Part shown: piece after piece, positions 14,541-21,026 of the stretch
How positions within the stretch are numbered: the first letter of the stretch is position 1
How the letters are laid out: every line of letters starts with the position of its first letter
Origin: Candidatus Pacearchaeota archaeon
GTDB lineage: Archaea > Nanobdellota > Nanobdellia > Pacearchaeales > GW2011-AR1
Direction: 5' to 3'
Assembly (NCBI GenBank): GCA_002688335.1
Contig: NZCQ01000052.1
Span: 1-25,190, forward strand
Length of the DNA: 25,190 nucleotides
The notes under the pieces: generated by a model
The model's database searches: none
The model's input: the letters and a program-made list of their open reading frames with translations, nothing else
What the model was told of the DNA's origin: nothing
Translations under genes and position numbers: made by a program

Positions 14541-15531
14541 TTTAAAGATAGTGGCTATTGGTGGGGGGACAGGCTTACCCACTATTGTTGAAGGGTTGAT
14601 AAAATATACTGATGATTTGACTATGATAGTTACTGTTACGGACTCTGGAAGAAGCAGCGGCATATTAAGAAAGGAATTGGAAGTATTACCTCCAGGAGAT
14701 ATTAGAAATTGCTTAATAGCTTTATCTAACTCTGATAAGTTGATGAAAGATTTGTTTCAATATAGGTTTGATAATGGGAGTTTGAATGGACATAATTTTG
14801 GTAATCTGTTCATTGCTGCACTAACTAAACTAACTGGAAGCTTTGAGAAAGGTCTTGAGGAAGCTGCTAAGATATTGAAATTGAAAGGAAAAGTGTTGCC
14901 CAGCACTTTTGATGATGTGCATATTTGTGCAGAGCTGGAAGATGGAAGAATAATTGAAGAAGAAAATAATATTATCGATAGAGATAATGAAGATGTTCAT
15001 TTGAGGAGTCCAATAAAAAGGGTTTTCTTGAAGCCGGAAGCTAAAGCCAATAATGCTGCGTTGCAAGAGATTAGAGAGGCCGACCTAATTATCTTATGTC
15101 CTGGGAGCCTGTTTACTAGTGTAATAAGTAATTTACTTGTTAAGGGTATATCCAAGGCCATTAATGAATCCAGAGCTAAGAAAGTTTATTTGTGCAATAT
15201 CATGACTCAGGTTTCTCAAACGCATGAGTACAAGACAAGCGATCATGTTAGAAACATAATTAAGTATCTTGAGGGAGATTTGGATTATGTTTTGTTGAAT
15301 ACTAAAATGCCTGATGAGAGATTGATAGATGCTTATCGATTAGAAAATGCTGAAATTGTTGAAAATGATCTTGAAGAGTTGGATAATATGGGTGTTAAGA
15401 TTTTATCCGGAGATTTTTTAGATGAGTTTAGTGAGAAGAAATTGTTATGGGAAAAGAAGGACCTATTGAGACATGATCCTGATAAAATTGCTAGGGTTTT
15501 GGTTGGATTGGTTGATGGATCTCCAAGTTGA
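14524..15531 (+). CDS. YvcK/CofD-superfamily protein (gluconeogenesis factor type)
   Basis: A 335-residue protein matching the YvcK branch of the YvcK/CofD superfamily. Landmarks are GGGTG at 13-17, VTVTDSGRSSGIL (about 36-48), LPPGDIRNCL at 55-64, a YRFDNG stretch, GHNFGNLF, KVLPSTFDDV, CPGSLFTSVISNLLV and the YLCNIMTQ motif. In bacteria YvcK binds UDP-GlcNAc and affects carbon flow to the cell wall; the related archaeal CofD makes the F420 precursor. The motif set fits YvcK better than CofD. The usual DDGGSSG loop is DSGRSSG here, a change near the nucleotide-sugar site. Overlap with the HAD gene indicates a common mRNA. Role in an archaeon is not known. Confidence 0.85.
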   Translation: MKGENNLKIVAIGGGTGLPTIVEGLIKYTDDLTMIVTVTDSGRSSGILRKELEVLPPGDIRNCLIALSNSDKLMKDLFQYRFDNGSLNGHNFGNLFIAALTKLTGSFEKGLEEAAKILKLKGKVLPSTFDDVHICAELEDGRIIEEENNIIDRDNEDVHLRSPIKRVFLKPEAKANNAALQEIREADLIILCPGSLFTSVISNLLVKGISKAINESRAKKVYLCNIMTQVSQTHEYKTSDHVRNIIKYLEGDLDYVLLNTKMPDERLIDAYRLENAEIVENDLEELDNMGVKILSGDFLDEFSEKKLLWEKKDLLRHDPDKIARVLVGLVDGSPS

Positions 15532-15550
15532 AATTTAGAAATAGGAAGAT

Positions 15551-15557
15551 TTTTAAG
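15551..15557 (+). promoter_or_regulatory. TATA-like box for peptidase gene
   Basis: TTTTAAG lies 45 bases before GTG 15596, placing the transcript start near 15578 and giving a short leader, unlike most genes here. Confidence 0.45.
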
Positions 15558-15577
15558 TGTCTTCCCTAATACACATA

Positions 15578-15607
15578 TGAGGTGAATGCCTCAGAGTGGG
15601 TTCTGAG
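15578..15607 (+). promoter_or_regulatory. Competing leader hairpins over Shine-Dalgarno and start codon
   Basis: TGAGG (15578-15582) can pair with CCTCA (15589-15593), hiding the Shine-Dalgarno GAGGTGA. CTCAGA (15590-15595) can instead pair with TCTGAG (15602-15607), putting GTG 15596 in the loop. The two stems share bases and exclude each other, so they could act as an on/off switch. Confidence 0.4.
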
Positions 15608-16237
15608 AACAATAAAATGGCAAAGAAATTATATTTAATGTCCGGGCATACTTCGACAGGAAGATTAAAAGACTTAGATAGTAGAGCATTAGCAGATGCG
15701 GATAATGGAAATGTTTTAGTTATGAATGTATCTCAGATTGGTAGACAAAAAACTGCTGATAAAGGAGAGTTTTTCAGAACTTACTTTAGAGAGATAGGTG
15801 CTGAAAATGTTGATCTTGTTGAAAGAAATACCAGGGACCATGTAGTTCGGGAAAAATTTTCTCGAGCGGGATTAGTATATCTTCCAGGAGGAGATACAAA
15901 AGAGTTGCTTCATACTCTTATATCTAATGACATTGTTCCTCATCTTGAATCCTTTCAAGGAGTAATCTCAGGAAACAGTGCTGGAACTTATGCGATGTGT
16001 CCTGAATATCTAAGGATAGGGCATTGGGATGATAGGATAATTCCCGCATTAGGCTTTGTTAATTTCTGGGCTAAAACACATTATGGGCCTAAATTTGATG
16101 AAGATTTATTGAAATTATCAGTTGGAAGAGAGATATATGGTCTTGAAGATGAATCAGCAATAGTCTTTGATGATCAACTCCATTTTATTGGAAATATTTG
16201 GAGATTTTCAGAAGGTGTTAAAGAGGGAGTGAATTAA
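15596..16237 (+). CDS. Peptidase E-like (S51 family) protein
   Basis: A 213-residue protein of the S51/glutamine-amidotransferase-like fold. The nucleophile elbow is GNSAG with Ser128; LPGGDTKELL (96-105) is the oxyanion-side motif; His162 in THYGP and an Asp at 145/146 are the probable partners, in the order Ser-Asp-His known for peptidase E. Family members cleave Asp-X dipeptides or cyanophycin. The start is uncertain: GTG 15596 has GAGGTGA 11 bases upstream, while ATG 15617 (MAKKLYL) has none. It has its own promoter. A 10-base repeat (GGAGTGAATT) spans the stop codon and recurs 20 bases later. Confidence 0.85.
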   Translation: MGSENNKMAKKLYLMSGHTSTGRLKDLDSRALADADNGNVLVMNVSQIGRQKTADKGEFFRTYFREIGAENVDLVERNTRDHVVREKFSRAGLVYLPGGDTKELLHTLISNDIVPHLESFQGVISGNSAGTYAMCPEYLRIGHWDDRIIPALGFVNFWAKTHYGPKFDEDLLKLSVGREIYGLEDESAIVFDDQLHFIGNIWRFSEGVKEGVN

Positions 16238-16255
16238 GAATAATAGGAGTGAATT
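16226..16255 (+). repeat. Short direct repeat at peptidase stop
   Basis: GGAGTGAATT occurs at 16226-16235 (covering the last codons) and again at 16246-16255. It looks like a small slippage duplication. Confidence 0.5.
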
Positions 16256-16273
16256 CTAAATCACCGAGTTTTA

Positions 16274-16300
16274 TTAGTGTAGTAAATTATAGACGTGAAA
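16274..16300 (+). repeat. Degenerate inverted copy of adjacent tRNA 5' half
   Basis: TTAGTGTAGT (16274-16283) and GACGTGAAA (16292-16300) both occur exactly, in this order, in the neighbouring tRNA on the opposite strand (16414-16405 and 16393-16385). They are separated by 8 bases here and 11 in the tRNA. No T-arm or acceptor match follows, so it is a tRNA fragment, not a gene. Confidence 0.6.
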
Positions 16301-16349
16301 CCTACTTTGTTTATGTGAATGGAATATATAAATCTTTTGATTTTAAATG

Positions 16350-16420
16350 TGGACTGTCCGAGAATCGAACCCGGGATTTAGAGATTTCACGTCCACGTGT
16401 TACCACTACACTAACAGCCC
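16350..16420 (-). tRNA. tRNA, anticodon read as GAA (Phe), identity uncertain
   Basis: A 71-base cloverleaf. The acceptor GGGCTGT/ACAGTCC pairs over 7 bp with one G-U and A73; the D-arm GTGT/ACAC has a GG-containing loop; the T-arm CCGGG/CTCGG has loop TTCGATT; CCA is not encoded. The anticodon arm is TGGAC-GTGAAAT-CTCTA, so U33 gives GAA, a phenylalanine anticodon. That arm is weak: a C-C mismatch at 31/39, a G-U pair, and an unusual G32. The short D-loop and 4-base variable region are more like Glu, Asp or Gly tRNAs than archaeal tRNA-Phe. Decay of a pseudogene or an altered specificity is possible. A TATA box (TTTATTAA) lies 33 bases upstream. Confidence 0.75.
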
Positions 16421-16445
16421 ACATATAATTATGAATTATTGGAGA

Positions 16446-16453
16446 TTAATAAA
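16446..16453 (-). promoter_or_regulatory. TATA box for tRNA
   Basis: TTTATTAA on the minus strand starts 33 bases before G1, implying a leader of about 4 bases. The same 8-mer serves dph5. Confidence 0.6.
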
Positions 16454-16492
16454 TTGTTCTAAAGATTTGTAAATCTTTCTTCAAAAAATTAA

Positions 16493-17587
16493 TCAAATCT
16501 TAAACCTGAGAATAGCTCCAACGCCGCCTAAATTAAAAAATTGTTGGCCTTCTTCGGTATCGACTGATATTAACTCTATGTTTACGGCTGTTTCTTTTGC
16601 TTTATTTTCAAAATGTTCAAGGTCCTTTTTATTTAGTTTTTTTGATAAATAGAGTGTGTCGACTGCTCCAAAACCAAGTGCTTTTTCAACAGGTTCCTTC
16701 TTATATGCAGTTTTATCTTTTTCTTTTCCAAGCATGTTGAAAAACTTTTCTAAAAGTTTTTTTTCTAGATGGATTTCTTGTTCGGCCAGAACGTCTGATG
16801 AATCTTCAACTAATAACTCCAATCCGTGTTCATCTGCATAACCAATATCTTTAACAGCGATCACTTTTTCTTTTAATTCTGTTACTAACTGTCCTTCTCT
16901 CAGGAAATCTTCTTTTGTTGGGCCGGGACCTCCAACCAAGATTCCTTTTAATTCCTTTAGATGGAAGAACTCTTGTTTTGCCACCTCGGCAATTTTTCTG
17001 AAAAACTCTTTTGCCATTCCATCTCTGATTCTTGAATAACGTGCAGCGGATTGACCCCCCTTATTTGTTTTTCCTGGAATAAATGATTCAAAGTTGTTTA
17101 ATACCTTAATCTTCTTCCCAATTAAAAGTCCTAGTGTTGCTTCATTTCTTTCAATAACAATTAATCCAAATACTTCTTTAACTTCAAGCATTTCGTCTAA
17201 AGGATCGATGACAAAAATCTGATCGCACCTATATAATCTAACTCCAAGTTCTTCAGGAGGTTCAAAAACTTCGGTTATTAAATCATCTTGACCCTCAGTC
17301 CTGGAAACATTTCCTGCGAAAAGCGCAATTCCATTCTTCGGTGCTTGTTTCATTCCCTTAGTTACCCTTATTAAAGATTCTAGAGCTTCTTGAACATTTT
17401 TTCTAGTTCCAGTTGACTTAATGTTAGCTGCTGTAGATTTCTCTGATTCTAGTTGCTTTGTAATAAGATTTATGTCAAATCCTGCTGGGACGTAAACTGT
17501 AATTAGTTCTGTATGTCTAGCTTTATACTCTTTCATTCTTTTAGCAAATTCTTCAAGATCTGTTTTTTCCCTTTCATCTAATGCCAT
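16493..17587 (-). CDS. prf1: Archaeal peptide chain release factor aRF1
   Basis: aRF1 reads all three stop codons and triggers peptide release. The stop-codon recognition motifs NIKS (55-58) and YRCDQIF (119-125, YxCxxxF) and the catalytic GGQ (177-179, followed by SAARYSRIRDG) are all intact. The C-terminal domain ends with GAVDTLYLS and the usual DTEEGQQFFNLGGVGAILRF. At 364 residues it is about 45 shorter than typical aRF1; the zinc-binding mini-domain normally inserted in the C-terminal part is absent, and the only cysteine is in YxCxxxF. Upstream is an unusual leader with a perfect 18-bp palindrome and no TATA box at the standard distance, so it is one of the few genes here with a real 5' UTR. 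Confidence 0.95.
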   Translation of the reverse strand: MALDEREKTDLEEFAKRMKEYKARHTELITVYVPAGFDINLITKQLESEKSTAANIKSTGTRKNVQEALESLIRVTKGMKQAPKNGIALFAGNVSRTEGQDDLITEVFEPPEELGVRLYRCDQIFVIDPLDEMLEVKEVFGLIVIERNEATLGLLIGKKIKVLNNFESFIPGKTNKGGQSAARYSRIRDGMAKEFFRKIAEVAKQEFFHLKELKGILVGGPGPTKEDFLREGQLVTELKEKVIAVKDIGYADEHGLELLVEDSSDVLAEQEIHLEKKLLEKFFNMLGKEKDKTAYKKEPVEKALGFGAVDTLYLSKKLNKKDLEHFENKAKETAVNIELISVDTEEGQQFFNLGGVGAILRFKI

Positions 17588-17598
17588 AATCTAAATCC

Positions 17599-17616
17599 AG
17601 GAAACCTAGGTTTCCT
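17599..17616. promoter_or_regulatory. Perfect 18-bp palindrome in prf1 leader
   Basis: AGGAAACCTAGGTTTCCT is fully self-complementary and ends 11 bases upstream of the prf1 start codon. In RNA it folds into a 7-bp stem with a CUAG loop; in DNA it could be an operator. The closest good TATA box on the minus strand is at 17713-17722, which would make the leader about 105 bases. Confidence 0.55.
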
Positions 17617-17743
17617 AGATGCAACCTTCCTTTCATAGTTTCTTCGATGGATCTTTCCCTCAATAGCTACTTCGTAGATTTACTATTTACTACTATAATC
17701 ATCAGGAATCTGTTTATATAATTATTGATTCTAGTTATTGCAA

Positions 17744-18085
17744 CTACAAATCTAGGCTAATTCTCAAAGCTTTATCAACCTTATTTAAAGTGAAATTATC
17801 TAAAGATCCGATCTTTCTTGTTAATCTGTAGTTATCAATGGTCCTTATCTGATTTAACAAGATTGTAGAATCTCGGTCTAAACCGGAACTATCTTTAGAG
17901 ATAAAAACGTTTGTTGGAAACTCTTTTTGATAGATTTTTGAAGTGATTGATGCTATGATTGTAACTGGAGAATTTCTGTTGGATATATCGTTTTGAATTA
18001 TTAAAACAGGTCTGATTCCTCCTTGCTCACTCCCCCTAACTGGATTTAGATTAGCAATAAAAATATCTCCTTTTTTTATTGTCAT
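17744..18085 (-). CDS. mazF: MazF/PemK-family toxin (mRNA interferase)
   Basis: MazF toxins cleave RNA at short sequences when released from their antitoxin. This 113-residue protein shows the family pattern: KKGDIFIANLNPVRGSEQGG with the Arg and Gln of the active region, RPVLIIQNDI, then TIIASITSK with the conserved Thr/Ser, and a central VFISKDSSGLDRDSTILLNQIRTI segment that carries the usual D/S..QIR motif. ATG 18085 is chosen: it follows the antitoxin stop by 2 bases and has GGTGAT just upstream. GTG 18100 and ATG 18094 are in-frame alternatives overlapping the antitoxin. The active residues look intact. Confidence 0.9.
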   Translation of the reverse strand: MTIKKGDIFIANLNPVRGSEQGGIRPVLIIQNDISNRNSPVTIIASITSKIYQKEFPTNVFISKDSSGLDRDSTILLNQIRTIDNYRLTRKIGSLDNFTLNKVDKALRISLDL

Positions 18086-18087
18086 GA

Positions 18088-18318
18088 TCACCATTCCCAC
18101 TTGCTTAAGTCTTCAATAGATTCTAGCTCTCTTGTTATTTTTGAGTTCTCTTGTGCCATTTCCTTACACCCCTCTATTAGAAGTTGCTCTTGTTCTCTAT
18201 TATGTTTATCAGCAATCATCATTAAATTCATAATTACTTCTTCATATGTTTCCTTATTAGATTTTAATTCATCCAAGGATTTTTTTACATCTTCATTTAA
18301 TTGAATAGTTGTTACCAT
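18088..18318 (-). CDS. MazF-partner antitoxin, ribbon-helix-helix type
   Basis: A 76-residue protein. The N-terminus TTIQLNEDVKKSLDELK followed by ETYEEVIMNLM is the strand-helix-helix of a ribbon-helix-helix DNA-binding domain. The C-terminal half (EGCKEMAQEN to SKWEW) is acidic, ending in Trp-Glu-Trp as in antitoxin tails that fill the toxin groove. Its gene precedes mazF, the usual antitoxin-first order. The TATA box lies exactly 29 bases upstream and two ACTATAG repeats sit between it and the start, a likely autoregulatory site. Confidence 0.85.
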   Translation of the reverse strand: MVTTIQLNEDVKKSLDELKSNKETYEEVIMNLMMIADKHNREQEQLLIEGCKEMAQENSKITRELESIEDLSKWEW

Positions 18319-18321
18319 CCG

Positions 18322-18339
18322 ACTATAGAGATACTATAG
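18322..18339. promoter_or_regulatory. Tandem ACTATAG repeats, candidate antitoxin operator
   Basis: ACTATAG occurs at 18322-18328 and 18333-18339, 11 bp apart (one helical turn), each containing the palindrome CTATAG. Ribbon-helix-helix repressors bind such phased repeats. The pair covers the expected transcription start. Confidence 0.55.
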
Positions 18340-18347
18340 CTTATATA
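18340..18347 (-). promoter_or_regulatory. TATA box of mazF operon
   Basis: TATATAAG on the minus strand begins 29 bases before the antitoxin ATG; it lies just past the stop of the TrmB-type gene. Confidence 0.7.
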
Positions 18348-18349
18348 TT

Positions 18350-19090
18350 TTATCTTTTAGCTTGTTTCCACATGTTATTGAAATATTTTTTATAAGAATT
18401 AACAACTTGTTTGTTGTTCATCTTGAATATTACTGGGTCTTCTGTCCAGACTATAATTGCTACATAATCTTCCTGAATGTGCGTTTCTGTTAGAGGTTCA
18501 AAATCTCCCTTGAAATATTTGATATGAGTGTATTTTCCTTTTTGTTTTTCAGCCCATTTTTTTAGTGAGGGGTTAAATAACATGTAAGAGTGGTCTTTAT
18601 TTTTTCTCCTTTTCAAGTGATGGGCATCCCAGAATAATTCTCCCATAATTTCCACTCCTTCAATTGGACCTCCAAAAACATAGTAATCTCCTTTTTCCAG
18701 AGTTTCAGCGTAAAAGGATCTGACTGCCTTTTTTCCTTTAAATATTGTTGCTTCTTGTTTTTCCCTTGAATGCTTTGTCTCTTCTATTATTTGTTCTTTT
18801 ATCTTAACTATAAGTTTTCTTTTTTCCTTAATTTTCTCTTCCTCATTATCTATAAACTCTGTTAGAGAGTCTGGAATTGAGGGCTGGAAGAACTTTTTGC
18901 CTTCCTTTATTATGAAAGTTATAAGGCCTTTTTCTATTAGCCTTTCTAGGTTATCATATACAACCCCTTTGTGTAGTTTTGTTTTACTGATGAGCTCGTG
19001 TGCAGAGGTTTCACCTACTTTAATGAGATTTGCATAAACTATTGCCTCGTTCTTGCTTAAGCCAATTTTTATTAGGTTTTCTATGTCCAT
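18350..19090 (-). CDS. TrmB-family transcription regulator
   Basis: A 246-residue protein. Residues about 5-62 are a TrmB-type winged helix (LIKIGLSKNEAIVYANLIKVG, then SKTKLHKGVVYDNLERLIEKG with the wing LITFIIKEGKKFF). A coiled-coil linker (about 80-112) follows and then an effector domain (115-245) of the shorter TrmB-like kind. TrmB proteins in other archaea control sugar uptake and metabolism; no sugar transporter is nearby, so the target is unknown. The TATA-like TTAAATATT lies 32 bases upstream on the minus strand. It is followed 32 bases later by the mazF operon start. Confidence 0.88.
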   Translation of the reverse strand: MDIENLIKIGLSKNEAIVYANLIKVGETSAHELISKTKLHKGVVYDNLERLIEKGLITFIIKEGKKFFQPSIPDSLTEFIDNEEEKIKEKRKLIVKIKEQIIEETKHSREKQEATIFKGKKAVRSFYAETLEKGDYYVFGGPIEGVEIMGELFWDAHHLKRRKNKDHSYMLFNPSLKKWAEKQKGKYTHIKYFKGDFEPLTETHIQEDYVAIIVWTEDPVIFKMNNKQVVNSYKKYFNNMWKQAKR

Positions 19091-19174
19091 AGTAGTAATA
19101 TCTAAGTACGACTAATATTTAAGTATTCTTAATATGTGTTGTTACTGTAAAGTAAAACATTGAGGAAAAATAAA

Positions 19175-19750
19175 ATGGATGAAGAATATGAAAATCGAGG
19201 AACAGATGAAGAAAGATTAGAAGTTAGAAAGGGATTACTATCAAAGTTAGTGGATACTCTAAATAGAAATTCTCCTGGCAGCGATTTTAAATTATGCCAT
19301 ATATCGGGCCCTCAAAATATAATCTTAAAACATGAAAATGATGATTTTTCAGGCGAGATTGTTGACTTAAGAGTACATTATGATAAAGATCACTATACAT
19401 GTAATGAGGATATAAGTAGGGATTATAAAGCTGAAGAAGATCTGAGGAATGGACTGTTTGAATTTTATAGAAATTTGGAGGGTTTTGAAGTATATGAAAG
19501 ATTTAATATCATTGAAGATTCAAATGGTAAGTATAATAAATTATATATTGGTCCGGGCCTCCCTTCTGCTACAAGTAGGGGGGCCGGCCCTAGACCATTT
19601 AATGTTAATGTAAAATTAAAAAGAGATATTCTGTTTTTTAGAGATGATAAGCCAGTTAGTTATAGGGATCTTTCGAATGAAGAGAGAAGAGAAAGAGATA
19701 ATGAATTTTATGAGAAATGGAAAGCTTCCAGAGGTGGAGAGAATGAATGA
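19175..19750 (+). CDS. Hypothetical protein, first gene of overlapping operon (191 aa)
   Basis: I do not recognise this family. The protein is soluble and charged, with a helical N-terminal part and a beta-rich middle (about 40-110). A Gly/Pro-rich loop, IGPGLPSATSRGAGPRP (about 125-141), stands out and could be a binding loop. The end is highly charged with many Arg/Glu. ATG 19175 is chosen over TTG 19160 because GAGG at 19162-19165 serves as ribosome binding site. A possible TATA box is TTAATATG at 19129-19136. It is first of four overlapping genes. Confidence 0.6.
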   Translation: MDEEYENRGTDEERLEVRKGLLSKLVDTLNRNSPGSDFKLCHISGPQNIILKHENDDFSGEIVDLRVHYDKDHYTCNEDISRDYKAEEDLRNGLFEFYRNLEGFEVYERFNIIEDSNGKYNKLYIGPGLPSATSRGAGPRPFNVNVKLKRDILFFRDDKPVSYRDLSNEERRERDNEFYEKWKASRGGENE

Positions 19751-20045
19751 GGAAGGAAATGGATTGAAAGATAATGGTTTGGAGCATTTTTTAGGTTTTA
19801 CTTCATTACATTCCATATATGCTCATTATGTGTCAGATCATTTACTAAAGATATGTGATTTTGATATGCAAACTGCAGATATTTTCGAGGGAATCTCAAA
19901 ATACGGATTGAGGTTGGCTATTGCTAGCGTAGCGACATTTGTAATATATAGATCTGGAAGATATTATGAAAGAGGCCTATTGGCAAATAATCAGGAGGGA
20001 TTAATAGAAGATGAAATCAGAAGACAAACAACGTTTTTTAACTAA
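19743..20045 (+). CDS. Hypothetical single-pass membrane protein, second gene of operon (100 aa)
   Basis: Start ATG 19743 has an excellent ribosome binding site, GAGGTG at 19731-19736, and overlaps the previous gene by 8 bases; longer in-frame starts would lie well inside that gene. The N-terminal half (FLGFTSLHSIYAHYVSDHLLK) is an amphipathic helix with several His. One membrane helix is likely at about 50-67 (YGLRLAIASVATFVIY), followed by a basic-acidic tail. Unknown function; it may tether the operon products to the membrane (inference). Confidence 0.6.
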   Translation: MNEEGNGLKDNGLEHFLGFTSLHSIYAHYVSDHLLKICDFDMQTADIFEGISKYGLRLAIASVATFVIYRSGRYYERGLLANNQEGLIEDEIRRQTTFFN

Positions 20046-20412
20046 TCCAAGATTACTTGAGAAAACACTAAAAACCTGTATAGAAGGATTACCAATATCT
20101 GGAGCACAAGATTCTAGAGATAGATACAAGTTTGTAGATGAAGAATTCAAAAAACTTGGGTTTACGGATTATCAGATTACTAAGGGAGGTTTGGGTAATG
20201 AACAGGTGTGTCTAACCAGAGTAGAAGATTATAGATTGAGAGGTCACATACTTAGGGAAGAAAGTGATATCTTTATTACAAGTGCAGATCCAATCTATTT
20301 TGCATTTCCAGAATTTTCTTATCCCGGTGGAAAGATATTAGAGGAGAGGCCGTTAATGGTTAATACTTCATGTTTTGCTTGTGATAGAATATGTTTGGAA
20401 TTAAAGAGTTAG
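20011..20412 (+). CDS. Hypothetical soluble protein, third gene of operon (133 aa)
   Basis: I do not recognise this protein. It overlaps the previous gene by 35 bases, with AGGAGG at 19993-19998 ahead of ATG 20011. It shows a helical start, a central region with alternating strands (QITKGGLGNEQVCLTRV; SDIFITSADPIYFAF) and a C-terminal CFACDRIC with three cysteines in a C-x2-C-x3-C pattern (about 122-129). These could bind metal or a cluster, although one short motif is weak evidence. It overlaps the next gene by 22 bases. Confidence 0.6.
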   Translation: MKSEDKQRFLTNPRLLEKTLKTCIEGLPISGAQDSRDRYKFVDEEFKKLGFTDYQITKGGLGNEQVCLTRVEDYRLRGHILREESDIFITSADPIYFAFPEFSYPGGKILEERPLMVNTSCFACDRICLELKS

Positions 20413-20591
20413 AAAAGTTAACCCATTTAATTGATTTTAATGGAACAAATGTATTTTATTTGAATAACTTAGGAGATACATGTCATAGAGACTATTTTAA
20501 TGAATTTAGAGAGTTGCTGTTTGATGCGGGAATTAACGAGATAATTCCTTCTTACTATGAGGCAGCAGAAAGATTAGGTCAGAGTAATTAA
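20391..20591 (+). CDS. Hypothetical small protein, fourth gene of operon (66 aa)
   Basis: A 66-residue acidic protein overlapping the third gene by 22 bases. It has no membrane segment or clear motif. The string of long overlaps through the operon is the main reason to believe it is translated; a T-rich terminator-like tract follows within 30 bases of the stop. The function is unknown. It might also be the C-terminal part of the third protein after a frameshift, because the overlap is short and both are alpha-beta in character. Confidence 0.5.
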   Translation: MFGIKELEKLTHLIDFNGTNVFYLNNLGDTCHRDYFNEFRELLFDAGINEIIPSYYEAAERLGQSN

Positions 20592-20617
20592 TCTTTGAAT
20601 TTTTCCGCCCCTCAAAC

Positions 20618-20631
20618 TTTTTTCTTTTTTT
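20618..20631 (+). terminator. T-tract terminator of four-gene operon
   Basis: Six T, a C and seven T lie 27 bases after the last stop. Archaeal polymerase terminates at such tracts without needing a hairpin. Confidence 0.55.
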
Positions 20632-20745
20632 ATTTACAAGACAGTCTCTCTTATTTAAGAAGTATCTTAGATAACAAACCCCTTATCTCATGAGTTTGAT
20701 TTTACTCTAAATCTTGCCCTCATGTGTTGTTGGTGCATAAAATTA

Positions 20746-20759
20746 ATGATCACGATCAT
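20746..20759. repeat. Inverted repeat ATGATC-AC-GATCAT
   Basis: A perfect 6-bp inverted repeat lies in the 237-base spacer before the RelB-like gene. Nothing else in the spacer is recognisable apart from the promoter at its end. Confidence 0.35.
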
Positions 20760-20799
20760 CCGGTCGTATCAACTCGTAGATATATTCATCCAGGAAAAT

Positions 20800-20807
20800 T
20801 TTATATA
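20800..20807 (+). promoter_or_regulatory. TATA box of RelB/RelE-like operon
   Basis: TTTATATA begins exactly 29 bases before ATG 20829. Confidence 0.75.
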
Positions 20808-20814
20808 GTTTGAT

Positions 20815-20826
20815 TCTATCGATAGA
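20815..20826. promoter_or_regulatory. 12-bp palindrome TCTATCGATAGA, candidate operator
   Basis: A perfect palindrome sits between the TATA box and the start codon, where the antitoxin would be expected to bind to shut off its own operon. Confidence 0.55.
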
Positions 20827-20828
20827 TT

Positions 20829-21026
20829 ATGGAACAACACAGTATTAATGAGAGATTAGATAGAATAGAAAATACTCTTGGAGACATCAGAGAGGCACTT
20901 ATGGATCCTGATAGCCTTCTAACTGAAGAAGAAAAGAGATTAGTTGAGAATAGTTTTGATAATCAAAGAGAGGGAAAGATGGTTTCCTTAGAGGAAATAA
21001 AAGATGCTAGGGATAATTCTAGATAA
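20829..21026 (+). CDS. RelB-like antitoxin
   Basis: A 65-residue protein. It has an N-terminal helix (INERLDRIENTLGDIREALM) and then LTEEEKRLVENSFDNQREGKMVSLEEIKDA, a pattern typical of small archaeal antitoxins paired with RelE. Its 3' end overlaps a RelE-like reading frame by 23 bases, and an operator-like palindrome precedes it. Because the partner toxin has an internal stop, this antitoxin may now be an orphan that could neutralise RelE toxins encoded elsewhere (inference). Confidence 0.75.
   Translation: MEQHSINERLDRIENTLGDIREALMDPDSLLTEEEKRLVENSFDNQREGKMVSLEEIKDARDNSR

Noticed and set aside
16350..16420. tRNA read as Glu through an inverted anticodon arm
   Set aside because: The reverse complement of the loop gives TTTCAC like tRNA-Glu, but the inverted arm pairs even less well (A-C and G-G mismatches), so I kept the direct GAA reading with caution.
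20746..20808. 20-codon frame MITIIRSYQLVDIF... before the RelB-like gene
   Set aside because: No TATA box or ribosome binding site at proper spacing, and it runs into the TATA box of the next gene; more likely chance within an inverted repeat.
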